Below, in pieces: positions 28,901 to 38,488 of a DNA stretch of 51,801 nt. This DNA comes from Pseudomonas sp. PB106 (lineage in GTDB: Bacteria; Pseudomonadota; Gammaproteobacteria; Pseudomonadales; Pseudomonadaceae), in contig NZ_RWIM01000024.1 of the NCBI RefSeq assembly GCF_009764645.1, positions 1-51,801 on the forward strand, read 5' to 3'. Each line of letters opens with the position of its first letter. Position 1 is the stretch's first letter. The notes below the pieces were generated by a model. That model was given only the letters and a program-made list of their open reading frames with translations. It ran no database searches and was not told where the DNA came from. The position numbers and the translations under genes are program-made.

Positions 28901-29286
28901 TCGGCGTCGACTACGGCTCCGATCTGGATCTGGTAAAAGAACTGCTGCTCAAGGCTGCCCGCGAGAACCCGCGCGTGCTCAAGGAACCCGAGCCGCACGT
29001 GTACTTCCTCAACTTCGGCGAAAGCACGCTGGATCACGAGTTGCGCATGCACGTGCGCGACCTCGGCGACCGCAACCCGGTGCTCGATGAGGTCAACCGC
29101 TTCATCAACCGCGAGTTCAAGAAGCAGCACATCAATATCTCGTTCCGCCAGATGGAGGTTTACCTGAAGAACCTTCACGGCCAGGAATACAAGATGGTGC
29201 CGATCGAGCCGGAAACCAAAACCATCGTACCGCTCGCCGACGATCAGAAGCCGCTGCAAGAGCCGCCGCCAGCCAAACTCGACTAA
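25933..29286 (+). CDS. mscK: Mechanosensitive channel MscK (KefA type)
   Basis: This 1117-residue large MscS-family channel opens under membrane tension to release solutes on hypo-osmotic shock; MscK of E. coli is also potassium sensitive. A signal peptide (1-24, ending GPIYA) is followed by a long periplasmic coiled-coil region (about 30-480), about eleven membrane segments, and the MscS pore-beta-domain. That last domain contains GLGFGMQEIFANFISGI and FERPVRIGDTITIGNLSG. The length is close to the 1120 residues of E. coli MscK. The correct start is the ATG at 25933; an open frame reaching back to 25744 overlaps the antiporter gene and is not used. Confidence 0.94.
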   Translation: MPTLRSFFAAALLGLSLTVGPIYAAEPPSSEAVQANLDKLADSKLPDADKKTLQTVLQNTLNQLNNQRDYEQKLIDLKQQLATAPKQTIENARELSRLKATAIVPVAQRFPKESIPQLEQILTDRSTQQSDLQKALADANSLIITAQTRPERAQAEISASQTRIQQITNILKSGKDAGKTVTAEQRDQLNAELAALNALIPLRRQELAGNSQLQDLGNAQHDLLTEKSDRLDREIQELQTLINQKRLAQSQETVTQQSIEAQKAGGSSLLASESTANLKLSDYLLKSTDRLNEVTQQNLQTKQQLDSLTQSDSALDEQINVLKGSLLLSKILYKQKQALPRLKVDRDLADQIADIRLYQFEVSQQRELLSSPTTYVDNLLATQPPEQVTPQLRKSLLDLANTRADLLERLNRELSAVLNESITLQLNQKQLLSTAQSLRATLDEQMFWIPSNKPLDIEWMRSVPERLKRQIDTLPWASSLSELTDGLIQRPLLFLPLALLIGALLWRRKNLYARLNKVHQDIGHFKRDSQWHTPQAILINILLAMPVALGLALCGLALQIDARGQNANMGAALLQMAQAWLVFYTAYRILAPGGVAELHFRWEKPQVEFLQGWIRRLGLVVMALVTIVAVAELQPAALADDVLGMPVVLTCYALMAWLLSRLLISSPAHENTSLFRKAVGVMFTLLPIALFVAVCFGYYYTALKLSDRLINTLYLLMFWLVIEATFVRGLSVAARRLAYQRALAKRQAAKEAGDGEAVIEEPTLDIEKVNEQSLRLIRLALLGGFIAALYWVWSDLISVFSYLDNITLYEYTSGTGANMSMVPISIGDMLGALIIIGITFALARNLPGLLEVFVLSKLNLAQGSAYATTTLLSYVIAGVGFVSTLSTLGVSWDKLQWLVAALSVGLGFGMQEIFANFISGIMILFERPVRIGDTITIGNLSGTVSKIRIRATTITDFDRKDIIVPNKTFITGQLINWSLTDTITRVTLKLGVDYGSDLDLVKELLLKAARENPRVLKEPEPHVYFLNFGESTLDHELRMHVRDLGDRNPVLDEVNRFINREFKKQHINISFRQMEVYLKNLHGQEYKMVPIEPETKTIVPLADDQKPLQEPPPAKLD

Positions 29287-29295
29287 CCGGTCTAA

Positions 29296-30798
<1,503 letters not shown>

Positions 30799-30878
30799 GT
30801 GCCGAATTCCCATCTTGATAAACAGTTCGTACGGCTCCAGATAAGCCGTACGAACCGCCGAACACCAACGAGCCGAAC

Positions 30879-31313
30879 ATGACGAATCCACTCCTCATCC
30901 CCTGCCCCTCCTGCAATGGCCTCAACCGCATTCCCGCCGAGCGCCTTGCGGACCAGCCCAAGTGCGGCCGCTGCAAATCTGCCGTGCTGTTGAGCAAACC
31001 CTTCGAACTCAAGCAAGGCGATTACGCCAGCCAGATCAAGGGCGATCTGCCGTTGCTGGTGGATGTCTGGGCGGAGTGGTGTGGGCCGTGCAAGTCGTTT
31101 GCGCCGGTGTTCGAGCAGGCGGCGGGGCAACTGGAGGGCAAGTGTCGCTTGGCCAAACTGGATAGCGAGGCTAATCAGCAGTTGTCGGCGCAGTTGGGGA
31201 TTCGCTCGATTCCGAGTCTGATTCTGTTCAAGAACGGCAAAGAGGTGGCGCGGCAGAGTGGCGCGTTTCCGCTGCCGCAGTTGATGGCGTGGCTGCGTAG
31301 CCAGGGGATCTGA
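30879..31313 (+). CDS. trxC: Thioredoxin 2 with zinc ribbon
   Basis: This 144-residue cytoplasmic thioredoxin reduces protein disulfides and is linked with oxidative stress. An N-terminal zinc-binding region has two CxxC pairs (Cys9/12 and Cys29/32), which separates TrxC from TrxA. The active site is WCGPC at 67-71 in VDVWAEWCGPCKSF, and the cis-proline is in IRSIPSLILF. The spacing from selO (about 80 bases) and the shared redox theme are compatible with co-transcription, although a short inverted segment (CCGTACG ... CGTACGG) lies between them. Confidence 0.95.
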   Translation: MTNPLLIPCPSCNGLNRIPAERLADQPKCGRCKSAVLLSKPFELKQGDYASQIKGDLPLLVDVWAEWCGPCKSFAPVFEQAAGQLEGKCRLAKLDSEANQQLSAQLGIRSIPSLILFKNGKEVARQSGAFPLPQLMAWLRSQGI

Positions 31314-31326
31314 AACAGCGCAGAAA

Positions 31327-31420
31327 CCTGTGGGAGCTGGCTTGCCAGCGATTGCGATCGATCAGTCACGAAAGATGCTGAGTCTGCTGCCCTCATCGCT
31401 GGCAAGCCAGCTCCCACAGG
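31327..31420. repeat. REPIN (GTGGGAGCTGGC family) between trxC and parA
   Basis: CCTGTGGGAGCTGGCTTGCC and its inverted mate ending CCACAGG flank a loop of about 40 bases. It separates two convergent genes and ends 21 bases from the parA stop codon. Confidence 0.9.
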
Positions 31421-31441
31421 GATTGTGGATTGTTTGAAAGA

Positions 31442-32212
31442 TCAGTGCCCTTCGATCAGGTTATGCAATTCGACGAATTGCTGCGTCAGCTTGTGCCGCG
31501 GATCGAGGTGGATCAGCGGCATGCTGGCCTGGTGCGATTCGCGCATCCGCACCGAACTGTTCAGGTATACCGGCAGCACCGGCAATCCTTCGGCAATCAA
31601 TTCATCGAGAATCTGCTGCGGCAGGCTCGCCCGGGCCTGGAACTGGTTGACCACGATGCCTTCAACTTCCAGACCTTCGTTGTGATCCTCTTTCAACTCT
31701 TCGATTTCCGCGATGAGCCCGTACAGGGCCTGCCGTGAAAAACTGTCGCAATCAAAAGGAATCAGCACGCGATCGGCGGCAATCAGCGCCGATACCGCAT
31801 AGAAATTCAGCGCCGGCGGCGTATCCAGGTAGATCCGGTCATAATCCTCGGACAGTTCATCCAGCAACTTACGCAGCTTGTTGATCTTGTGCTTGGCCTC
31901 AAGCTTGGGCTGCAGGTCGGCCAGTTCGGCGGTCGCCGTGATGATGTGCAGGTTGTCGAACGGGGTTTCGTAGATGTCGGCCTGATTCTTCTTCGAGAAT
32001 GGCCCTGAAGACAGGGTTTGCTTGAAGAAGTCGGCAATGCCCATCGGAATGTCATCGCCCGTGAGCCCGGTCAGATACTGAGTGGAATTGGCCTGCGCAT
32101 CGAGGTCGACCAACAATGTGCGATACCCCTCGCTGGCGCTGACCGCCGCCAGATTGCAGGCAATGCTGGATTTGCCTACGCCACCTTTCTGATTGAACAC
32201 CACGCGCCGCAT
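31442..32212 (-). CDS. Solitary ParA-family ATPase
   Basis: This 256-residue MinD/ParA-type P-loop ATPase has the deviant Walker A motif KGGVGKSS (about residues 9-16), [11 protein letters not shown] as the A' motif and YLDTPPALN as Walker B. No parB gene or partition-site repeat is nearby, so it is not a plasmid-type partition module. It resembles the chromosomal orphan ParA (PA5028 in P. aeruginosa from memory), which closes the backbone segment. Such proteins position cell components such as chemotaxis clusters, pili or enzymes; the cargo here is unknown. The start at 32212 gives [11 protein letters not shown]; the open frame further upstream is not conserved. Confidence 0.88.
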   Translation of the reverse strand: MRRVVFNQKGGVGKSSIACNLAAVSASEGYRTLLVDLDAQANSTQYLTGLTGDDIPMGIADFFKQTLSSGPFSKKNQADIYETPFDNLHIITATAELADLQPKLEAKHKINKLRKLLDELSEDYDRIYLDTPPALNFYAVSALIAADRVLIPFDCDSFSRQALYGLIAEIEELKEDHNEGLEVEGIVVNQFQARASLPQQILDELIAEGLPVLPVYLNSSVRMRESHQASMPLIHLDPRHKLTQQFVELHNLIEGH

Positions 32213-32418
32213 GACCAAACCTCCGTGTATCAAAGAATGACCGAGTGTAGATGCGCGCGCCCTCGCTTCGCTACCTTCACGGACACGGACTACAAAGTCA
32301 GGTGCAAATATCCCCGCATACCCGGCGTAGAAACTGCCATTGATCGCCGACATGCCCGACAGACAAGCCGGTGACAATCTGGATAATGGCCAAGTGACAG
32401 TTTTACCGCGAACCACTC

Positions 32419-32446
32419 GGTACATTTCGCTGCACAAAATGTAACC
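32419..32446. promoter_or_regulatory. GGTACATTT ... AAATGTAACC inverted repeat in the parA-APE promoter interval
   Basis: The 356-base interval 32213-32568 has no gene and must hold the divergent promoters of parA and of the aryl polyene operon. Near its middle, GGTACATTT (32419-32427) and AAATGTAACC (32437-32446) form an imperfect inverted repeat with one base missing. It looks like a regulator binding site and vaguely recalls the TACAT...GTTACA box of RstA-type response regulators. No regulator gene lies in the operon. Confidence 0.4.
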
Positions 32447-32568
32447 AGCATTTGCTACACACTCGTCGCACCGGGATAATGCGCGCCACTCGGCGCCAAG
32501 CGCCACGCCACGCCCGTCGCGGTTCTGGTGATTCAACGCGTCAATATAAGCCCGCAGGGGCGGGATGA

Positions 32569-33294
32569 ATGTCCGTGATCAACTTCAACATCGCCCAATG
32601 GCGCGCGTGGGCCCCCGGGCTCGACAGCGTGGACGCCTGGCAGGCCTGGAGCCGACAACCGGTCGTGCTTCAGAGCAGTGATGCCGCGCCCGATGTGTCG
32701 TTTTTGCCGGCCATGCAGCGTCGCCGCCTCAGCCGACTGGCCCGCATGGCGTTCAGCGTTGGCTGGCCTCTGGCCGACGGACGGGACAATCTGCCGCTGG
32801 TGTTCGTTTCGCGTCATGGTGAAACCCCGCGCACTTACGAGATCCTCAGCGATCTGGCGACCGAGCAACCGCTGTCGCCGACCCAGTTCAGCCTCTCGGT
32901 GCACAACGCGATCATCGGCCTGTGGTCGATCATGCGCGGCGAAACCAGCGAAATGACCGCCCTCGCTGCGGCGGGCGATGGCCTCGAACACGGCATGCTC
33001 GAAGCCGCTGCCCTGTTGAATGAGGGCGCCCCCGCCGTGCTGTTGGTGATCACCGAAGAACAGCCGCCCGTCGCGTACTCGAAGTGGATCGATGACGTGC
33101 CGTTTCCGTACGCCGTAGGCCTCCTGCTCACCCCCGGTACCGACTGGCGGCTGACCCTGAACAGCCCCTCAGAAGCACTGTCCAAACCGCACTGGCCCCA
33201 CGCGCTCAATCTGCTGCGAACCCTGCTCGGTCAGCAAACCCTTTGCCAACATGCCTGGAAAAATCGTGTATGGACCTGGCAACGCAACCCGTGA
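32569..33294 (+). CDS. apeC: Aryl polyene chain-length factor (ketosynthase-like, ApeC type)
   Basis: This 241-residue protein matches the short beta-ketoacyl synthase N-terminal-like family that partners the APE ketosynthase. In characterised APE systems ApeC forms a heterodimer with ApeO and helps set polyene length. It has thiolase-fold segments ([18 protein letters not shown] and [15 protein letters not shown]) but no Cys-His-His triad, so it is not catalytic alone. It is the first gene of the operon, with a purine-rich ribosome site (AGGGGCGGGA) before the ATG at 32569. Its end overlaps the next gene by 25 bases. Confidence 0.88.
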   Translation: MSVINFNIAQWRAWAPGLDSVDAWQAWSRQPVVLQSSDAAPDVSFLPAMQRRRLSRLARMAFSVGWPLADGRDNLPLVFVSRHGETPRTYEILSDLATEQPLSPTQFSLSVHNAIIGLWSIMRGETSEMTALAAAGDGLEHGMLEAAALLNEGAPAVLLVITEEQPPVAYSKWIDDVPFPYAVGLLLTPGTDWRLTLNSPSEALSKPHWPHALNLLRTLLGQQTLCQHAWKNRVWTWQRNP

Positions 33295-34082
33295 CCGAGA
33301 AGAACCGCGACGCCTATCACTGGCGCCTGCTGGCCACCGCCGCAAGCTTCGCCCTGTTCGGGCTCGGCGGGCTGTGCCTGCGCGTGCTGGTGTTTCCGCT
33401 GCTTGGCTGCCTGCCCGGTGACGCGCTCAAGCATCGCCAGCGTGCGCGCCAGACCGTCAGTCGGCTGTTCTGGTTTTTCGTGCGGTTCATGGCCCGCACC
33501 GGCGTGCTGACCTACGACATTCAGGGCGCTGAACGCCTTGGTCGCCCCGGGCAGATGATCATCGCCAATCACCCGTCGCTGATCGACGTGGTGTTCCTCA
33601 TCGGTCTGGTGCGCCAGGCCAATTGTGTGGTGAAGAAAAGCCTGTGGGAAAACCCCTTCACCCGTGGCCCCTTGCGCAGCACCGAGTACATCAGCAACGA
33701 CGGCAGCATGGACATGCTCGATGCCGCCGCCGAGTCGCTGCAAAGCGGCCAGACCCTGATCATTTTCCCCGAGGGCACCCGCACCCAGCCGGGTCAGGCA
33801 CCGGCCTTTCATCGGGGGGCGGCGGCGATTGCCCTGCGTGGTGCGAAAATCCTCACCCCGGTGGTGATCAAGGTCAGCCCGACCACGCTGACCAAAGCCG
33901 AGCCGTGGTATCGCATCCCGTCTCGCCGTGTGCACTTCAGTTTTCGCGTCGGGGCCGATATAGACCCACAAGCCTTCGCCGCGCAGGGGCCTGCACCGCA
34001 AGCCTCGCGCAAGCTCAACGATTATTTGCACTCTTACTTTATTAAGGAGCTCGCCGAAGATGAGCGATCTGAACACTCATAG
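33270..34082 (+). CDS. Lysophospholipid acyltransferase of the APE cluster (PlsC type)
   Basis: This 270-residue membrane-associated acyltransferase has one or two N-terminal hydrophobic segments (about 20-48). The HX4D catalytic motif is NHPSLID, with His101 and Asp106, and the substrate motif FPEGTRT is at about 169-175. Such enzymes occur in all APE clusters (ApeD position) and probably attach the polyene, or a fatty acyl group, to a lipid glycerol or sugar. The start at 33270 lies inside the preceding gene; an ATG at 33243 would extend it by nine non-conserved residues. Confidence 0.88.
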   Translation: MDLATQPVTEKNRDAYHWRLLATAASFALFGLGGLCLRVLVFPLLGCLPGDALKHRQRARQTVSRLFWFFVRFMARTGVLTYDIQGAERLGRPGQMIIANHPSLIDVVFLIGLVRQANCVVKKSLWENPFTRGPLRSTEYISNDGSMDMLDAAAESLQSGQTLIIFPEGTRTQPGQAPAFHRGAAAIALRGAKILTPVVIKVSPTTLTKAEPWYRIPSRRVHFSFRVGADIDPQAFAAQGPAPQASRKLNDYLHSYFIKELAEDERSEHS

Positions 34083-34335
34083 CCTGCTGCATGACATCAA
34101 ACTGCTGATCATCGATGCCCTTGGCCTCGAAGACATCAGCGTCGACGACATCGGCGACGAGCAGACGCTGTTCGGCGAAGGCCTGGGCCTGGATTCCGTC
34201 GACGCGCTGGAACTGGGTCTGGCGATCCAGAAAAAGTACGGCATCAAGATCGACGCCGACGCCAAAGACACCCGCAACCATTTCACCAACGTGGCCAGCC
34301 TTGCGGCGTTCGTCACGGCAAAACAGGCAGCTTGA
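34060..34335 (+). CDS. apeE: Acyl carrier protein 1 of the APE cluster
   Basis: This 91-residue acyl carrier protein has the phosphopantetheine attachment motif GLDSVDALEL, with Ser46 as the modified residue. It tethers the aryl starter or the growing polyene during synthesis. It overlaps the acyltransferase gene by 23 bases and has AAGGAG upstream of its ATG. The second carrier protein follows after nine bases; two carriers are standard for APE systems. Confidence 0.92.
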   Translation: MSDLNTHSLLHDIKLLIIDALGLEDISVDDIGDEQTLFGEGLGLDSVDALELGLAIQKKYGIKIDADAKDTRNHFTNVASLAAFVTAKQAA

Positions 34336-34344
34336 GACCGGACC

Positions 34345-34599
34345 ATGCAAACTCGTGACGACATTTTCAACACCCTGCGCGATGCCCTGGTCGAGCTGTT
34401 CGAACTGGATCCGGCCCGTGTGAGCCTGGATTCCAATCTGTATCAGGATCTGGAAATCGACAGCATCGACGCGGTCGATCTGATCGACCACATCAAGCGT
34501 CAGACCGGCAAGAAAATTGCCGCTGAAGAATTCAAATCAGTGCGCACGGTCGGTGACGTGGTCGAGGCGGTCTACCGTCTGGTTCAACCGGCCGCATGA
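34345..34599 (+). CDS. apeF: Acyl carrier protein 2 of the APE cluster
   Basis: This 84-residue carrier protein has the motif EIDSIDAVDL, with Ser40 as the expected phosphopantetheine site, and helix III segment FKSVRTVGDVVEAVY. It is clearly different from the preceding carrier, so the two probably have distinct partners, such as one for the starter and one for elongation. It overlaps the next gene by four bases (ATGA). Confidence 0.92.
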   Translation: MQTRDDIFNTLRDALVELFELDPARVSLDSNLYQDLEIDSIDAVDLIDHIKRQTGKKIAAEEFKSVRTVGDVVEAVYRLVQPAA

Positions 34600-35141
34600 G
34601 CCGATTGATCGGCCTCGGCCTGCTGCTGGCCGGTCTGCTGTACCCCTTTGCGGTGTATTTCGGCATGGAGCATTTTGCTCCGTGGCAGTTCGGCCTGCTG
34701 CTCGGCAGCCTGTGGCTCGCGCGGGCCCTGACCGGCGAGCGCAAACCCGGCAGCCTGTGGATGGCCTGCGTGGCCATCGTGTTTTGCCTGCTGCTGGCGC
34801 TGTTCGACAGCCCGCTGTTGCTGCGCTGGTATCCGGTGCTGATCAGCGGCTTCATGCTGGTGCTGTTCGGCTTGAGCCTGAAATACGGCCCGCCGATGGT
34901 CGAGCGAATGGCGCGCCTGCGTGAGCCAGAGCTGCCGGACATCGCGATTCGTTACACACGCAAGGTCACCGTGGCCTGGAGCGTGTTTTTCTTCTGCAAC
35001 GGTTTGTGCGCCGCCCTCCTCACCCTGTGGGCGCCGCTGAATTGGTGGATGTTGTACACCGGCCTGATCTCCTATGGATTGATCGGCCTGATGTTTGCCA
35101 TTGAATGGCTGATACGACAACGGGTAAGAGGCCGTACATGA
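34596..35141 (+). CDS. COG4648-type membrane protein of the APE cluster
   Basis: This 181-residue integral membrane protein has about six hydrophobic segments, starting MSRLIGLGLLLAGLLYPFAV and ending in a basic tail (RQRVRGRT). Proteins of this family are found at this point in APE operons (ApeG position), but their biochemical role is not established; a part in assembly or transport of the lipid-linked polyene is plausible. It overlaps both neighbours by four bases. Confidence 0.85.
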   Translation: MSRLIGLGLLLAGLLYPFAVYFGMEHFAPWQFGLLLGSLWLARALTGERKPGSLWMACVAIVFCLLLALFDSPLLLRWYPVLISGFMLVLFGLSLKYGPPMVERMARLREPELPDIAIRYTRKVTVAWSVFFFCNGLCAALLTLWAPLNWWMLYTGLISYGLIGLMFAIEWLIRQRVRGRT

Positions 35142-36817
35142 ACTGGATAAAACTTGAGCAGCTATTGCTCAAGGCCGTGCCGGCACGAGCGATCTGCGCT
35201 GCGCCGGCACTCGATCACGCGCAACTGTGCGAGCAGGCGTTGAGCGTCGCCGCCGGCCTGCAAGCGCAGGGCGTGAAGCGCCTGGCCGTGCACCTGGAAG
35301 ATGCCGCCGAACTGGCCGTCGCGCTGCTCGGTGCCTGGCGCGCAGGTGCCAGCGTGTTGCTGCCGGCCAATTTGCAGGCACAGACGCGCCAGCGCTGGTC
35401 GGCTGAAGTCGATCTGTGGCTGACCGATCACCCCGATGATGCGCACCTCCAAGACCTTTATCAGCCGGCATTGCCCGCTGCCGAACTGGATCTCGACCAG
35501 TGCTGCCTGAGCCTGTGCACCTCCGGCTCCAGCGGCGAACCCAAGCGTATCGACAAGACCCTGCGCCAAATGGCCAACGAGGTCGAAGCGCTGGAGCTGC
35601 TATGGGGCGCGGATCTTGGTGAAGCGTGCATCATCGGCAGCGTCGCCACCCAACATATCTACGGTCTGCTGTTTCGTGTGTTGTGGCCGCTGTGCGCCGG
35701 GCGCCCGTTTGTACGCAATCAACTGGCGTTCCCCGAAGACTTGCAGCGTGCCAGTCGCGAATATCCAGCCTTCGCCTGGGTCGCCAGCCCGGCGCTGCTC
35801 AAGCGTATGGGCGATAACCTCAACTGGCCGGCCCTGAGCGACGTGCGCCGGGTGTTTTCCTCCGGTGGTGCGCTGCCTGATGAAGCCGCGCAAAGCCTGC
35901 AGCAACGCTTGGGACAATGGCCAACAGAAATTCTCGGCAGCTCGGAAACCGGCGGTATCGCCTGGCGTCAGGGCCAGCCGCTGTGGCAACCGTTTGTCGG
36001 TGTCGAGCTGAGTCAGGACAACGACGGCGCGCTGCTGGTCGCCTCGCCCTACCTGCCCGCCGGGCACATTGAACACACCGCCGACGCCGCGCGGATTGGC
36101 GCCGATGGTCGCTTCGAACTGCTCGGGCGCCTGGACCGGATCGTCAAACTCGAAGAGAAACGCATATCCCTACCGATGCTCGAACAAGCCCTGGTCGCCC
36201 ATGACTGGGTCGCCGAAGCGCGTCTGGGTGTGGTGCAGGAAAACCGTGCGTCCCTCGGCGCTTTGCTGGTGCTCAGCGAGTCCGGTCTTTTTGCCTTGCG
36301 CGAACACGGCCGGCGCAGCCTGACGGAAAGCCTGCGCAAGCATCTGAGCCAACATTGCGAAGCGCTGGCGCTGCCTCGGCGCTGGCGTTTGCTGCGGCAA
36401 TTGCCGCTGAACAGCCAAGGCAAACTGCCTCAAGCCGACGTCGAAGCATTGCTGCTTGCCCCGCGACCGAAAGCCCCAGAGGTGCTGAATCAAAGCGAAA
36501 CTGACGGTGAATGGAGCCTGCAACTGAGCGTGCCAGCGGATCTGGCCTATTTCAGCGGCCACTTCCCCAAGGCCCCGGTGCTGCCAGGTGTCGTGCAAGT
36601 GGAATGGGCGCTGAATCTTGGCCGGCAACTGCTGAACCTGACGGGCGCGTTCGCCGGTATGGAAGTGCTGAAATTCCAGCAACTGGTGCGCCCCGGCGAT
36701 GAAATCCAGCTGCACCTGCGCTTTGATCCCGAGCGCAGCAAACTGTATTTCGCTTATCGCAATGACACGGCGACCTGCTCCAGTGGGCGGATTCTGCTGG
36801 GAGCTGCCCATGCATAA
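35138..36817 (+). CDS. apeH: Fused AMP-dependent aryl-ACP ligase and FabZ-like dehydratase (ApeH-ApeI)
   Basis: The 559-residue protein has two parts. Residues 1-450 form an acyl-activating enzyme with A3 motif TSGSSGEPK (128-136), SSETGGIAW, GRLDRIVKLEEKRIS and the A10 lysine in LNSQGKLPQ. It would activate an aryl acid and load it on a carrier protein. Residues about 458-559 form a hotdog dehydratase with YFSGHFPKAPVLPGVVQVEW, which carries catalytic His475 and the acidic residue of the helix. In E. coli and Xenorhabdus these functions (ApeH and ApeI) are, from memory, separate genes, so this looks like a fusion. The start at 35138 overlaps the previous stop codon (ATGA). Confidence 0.87.
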   Translation: MNWIKLEQLLLKAVPARAICAAPALDHAQLCEQALSVAAGLQAQGVKRLAVHLEDAAELAVALLGAWRAGASVLLPANLQAQTRQRWSAEVDLWLTDHPDDAHLQDLYQPALPAAELDLDQCCLSLCTSGSSGEPKRIDKTLRQMANEVEALELLWGADLGEACIIGSVATQHIYGLLFRVLWPLCAGRPFVRNQLAFPEDLQRASREYPAFAWVASPALLKRMGDNLNWPALSDVRRVFSSGGALPDEAAQSLQQRLGQWPTEILGSSETGGIAWRQGQPLWQPFVGVELSQDNDGALLVASPYLPAGHIEHTADAARIGADGRFELLGRLDRIVKLEEKRISLPMLEQALVAHDWVAEARLGVVQENRASLGALLVLSESGLFALREHGRRSLTESLRKHLSQHCEALALPRRWRLLRQLPLNSQGKLPQADVEALLLAPRPKAPEVLNQSETDGEWSLQLSVPADLAYFSGHFPKAPVLPGVVQVEWALNLGRQLLNLTGAFAGMEVLKFQQLVRPGDEIQLHLRFDPERSKLYFAYRNDTATCSSGRILLGAAHA

Positions 36818-37544
36818 CCCCTGCGCCGTGATCCCGGTTTATAACCACGAAACCGCGATTGGCACCGTGGTCGACGCCCTGCTTGCGCAGAAGCTGCCGT
36901 GCATTCTGGTGGACGATGCCAGCAGCCAATCCTGCGCCAAGGTGCTCGATGCGTTGGCCACTCGCGACGACGTGTATCTGGTGCGCCTCACCGCCAATCA
37001 GGGCAAGGGCGGCGCAGTGATGACCGGTCTGCGTGAGGCCTCACGACTGGGCTTCAGCCATGCGTTGCAGGTCGACGCCGATGGTCAGCACGACCTTCAC
37101 GACGTCGCCCGTTTCGTTGAAGAATCCCGAGCCCATCCCGAGGCGCTGATCTGCGGTTATCCGCTGTTCGATGAAAGCGTGCCCAAGGGCCGGTTGTACG
37201 CGCGCTACCTGACTCACGTGATGGTGTGGATCAACACGCTGTCACTGCAGATCCGCGACTCGATGTGCGGGTTTCGCGTTTATCCACTGGCCTCGACGCT
37301 GGCGGTGATTGATTCGGCAAAAATCGGCAAACGCATGGATTTCGACTCGGACATTCTCGTGCGCCTGTCGTGGCGCAATCAGCCGATGCGCTGGCTGCAA
37401 ACCAGCGTGCACTACCCGCTGGACGGCGTGTCGCACTTCCGCCTGTTCCACGACAACGCGCTGATTTCGAGCATGCACACGCGGCTGTTCTTCGGCATGT
37501 TGCTGCGCTTTCCACTGATCCTCTGGCGACGGTGGCGCGCATGA
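36810..37544 (+). CDS. Family 2 glycosyltransferase of the APE cluster
   Basis: This 244-residue GT-A fold glycosyltransferase has the DDASS segment (35-39) and the metal-binding DADGQHD motif with Asp89 and Asp91. Polyprenol-phosphate-type signatures include the NQGKGGAVMTGL region and the SMCGFRVYPL segment. The C terminus is weakly hydrophobic. In APE clusters of E. coli type, a glycosyltransferase and an acyltransferase form one fused protein; here they are two genes joined by a four-base overlap. It may glycosylate the lipid anchor. It overlaps the ligase gene by eight bases. Confidence 0.88.
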   Translation: MHNPCAVIPVYNHETAIGTVVDALLAQKLPCILVDDASSQSCAKVLDALATRDDVYLVRLTANQGKGGAVMTGLREASRLGFSHALQVDADGQHDLHDVARFVEESRAHPEALICGYPLFDESVPKGRLYARYLTHVMVWINTLSLQIRDSMCGFRVYPLASTLAVIDSAKIGKRMDFDSDILVRLSWRNQPMRWLQTSVHYPLDGVSHFRLFHDNALISSMHTRLFFGMLLRFPLILWRRWRA

Positions 37545-38488
37545 CTGACGAAGTCGACAAGAAGCACTGGGCTGACCGCGAAGAGCGCGGCAGTTTCCTG
37601 CTGATGAAATTCACCGCGTTCGCCGCCAAGGTGTTGGGCCGGCGCCTGCTCAGCCCGTTGCTGTACGGCATCGTGCTGTACTTTTTCCTGTTCGGTCGCA
37701 CCGCACGGCGCAGTGCCTGGCAATACCAGCAGCGCTTGGCCGACTGGAATCAGCGCGAGGATTTGCGCCCGACGCATTGGCGGGTGTTCGGCCAGTTCAT
37801 GGCCTTCGCCGACTCGATGCTCGACAAACTCGACGTGTGGAACGGCAAGCTGAACATCGAACAGATCGAAATCATCGACCCGGCGCTGCTGCGCAATCAA
37901 TTGCGCGGCACACGCGGACAACTGCTGGTCGGCGCGCACCTGGGCAATCTCGAAGTGTGCCGCGCACTGGCGGAGATCGGCGAAAAGGTCACCATGAACG
38001 TGCTGGTGCACACCAAGCACGCCGAGCAATTCAACCGCCTGCTCGGTGAAGCCGGGGCGACCAATCTGCGCCTGATCCAGGTCAGCGAACTCGACCCGGT
38101 AATCATGCTGCAACTGCACGAACGCCTGGAACGCGGTGAGTGGCTGGCGATTGCCGGCGACCGCGTGCCACTGCACGGCGGACGTAGCGTGACCGTCGAC
38201 TTCCTCGGCCACCCGGCGCCGTTCCCGCAGGGCCCGTGGCTGCTGGCCGGCCTGCTGAAATGCCCGGTCAATCTGCTGATGTGCCTGAAACAACCGGACG
38301 GCCACTATCGCCTGACCCTCGAACCCTTCGCCGACGCCGTGGTGTGGAAGCGCAGCGAGCGCGAGCAGGTCATTCATCAGTGGGCCACCCGCTATGCGCA
38401 GCGCCTGAGTCACTATTGCCTCGAAGCGCCGCAACAATGGTTCAACTTTTACCCTTTCTGGAAGACCGATGACGACGCCAACTCATGA
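37541..38488 (+). CDS. LpxL/HtrB-like lipid acyltransferase of the APE cluster
   Basis: This 315-residue acyltransferase has a membrane segment near residues 35-52 and the catalytic HX4E motif in GAHLGNLEV (His133, Glu138), as in lipid A late acyltransferases. Two later conserved stretches are IAGDRVPLHGGRSVTVDFLG and WFNFYPFW. It probably transfers an acyl or polyene chain to a lipid anchor together with the preceding glycosyltransferase. It overlaps the ammonia-lyase gene by 20 bases. Confidence 0.87.
   Translation: MTDEVDKKHWADREERGSFLLMKFTAFAAKVLGRRLLSPLLYGIVLYFFLFGRTARRSAWQYQQRLADWNQREDLRPTHWRVFGQFMAFADSMLDKLDVWNGKLNIEQIEIIDPALLRNQLRGTRGQLLVGAHLGNLEVCRALAEIGEKVTMNVLVHTKHAEQFNRLLGEAGATNLRLIQVSELDPVIMLQLHERLERGEWLAIAGDRVPLHGGRSVTVDFLGHPAPFPQGPWLLAGLLKCPVNLLMCLKQPDGHYRLTLEPFADAVVWKRSEREQVIHQWATRYAQRLSHYCLEAPQQWFNFYPFWKTDDDANS

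Noticed and set aside
31442..32212. A plasmid-type parAB partition locus
   Set aside because: There is no parB, no iterated parS-like repeats and no replication gene nearby. It fits the chromosomal orphan ParA.
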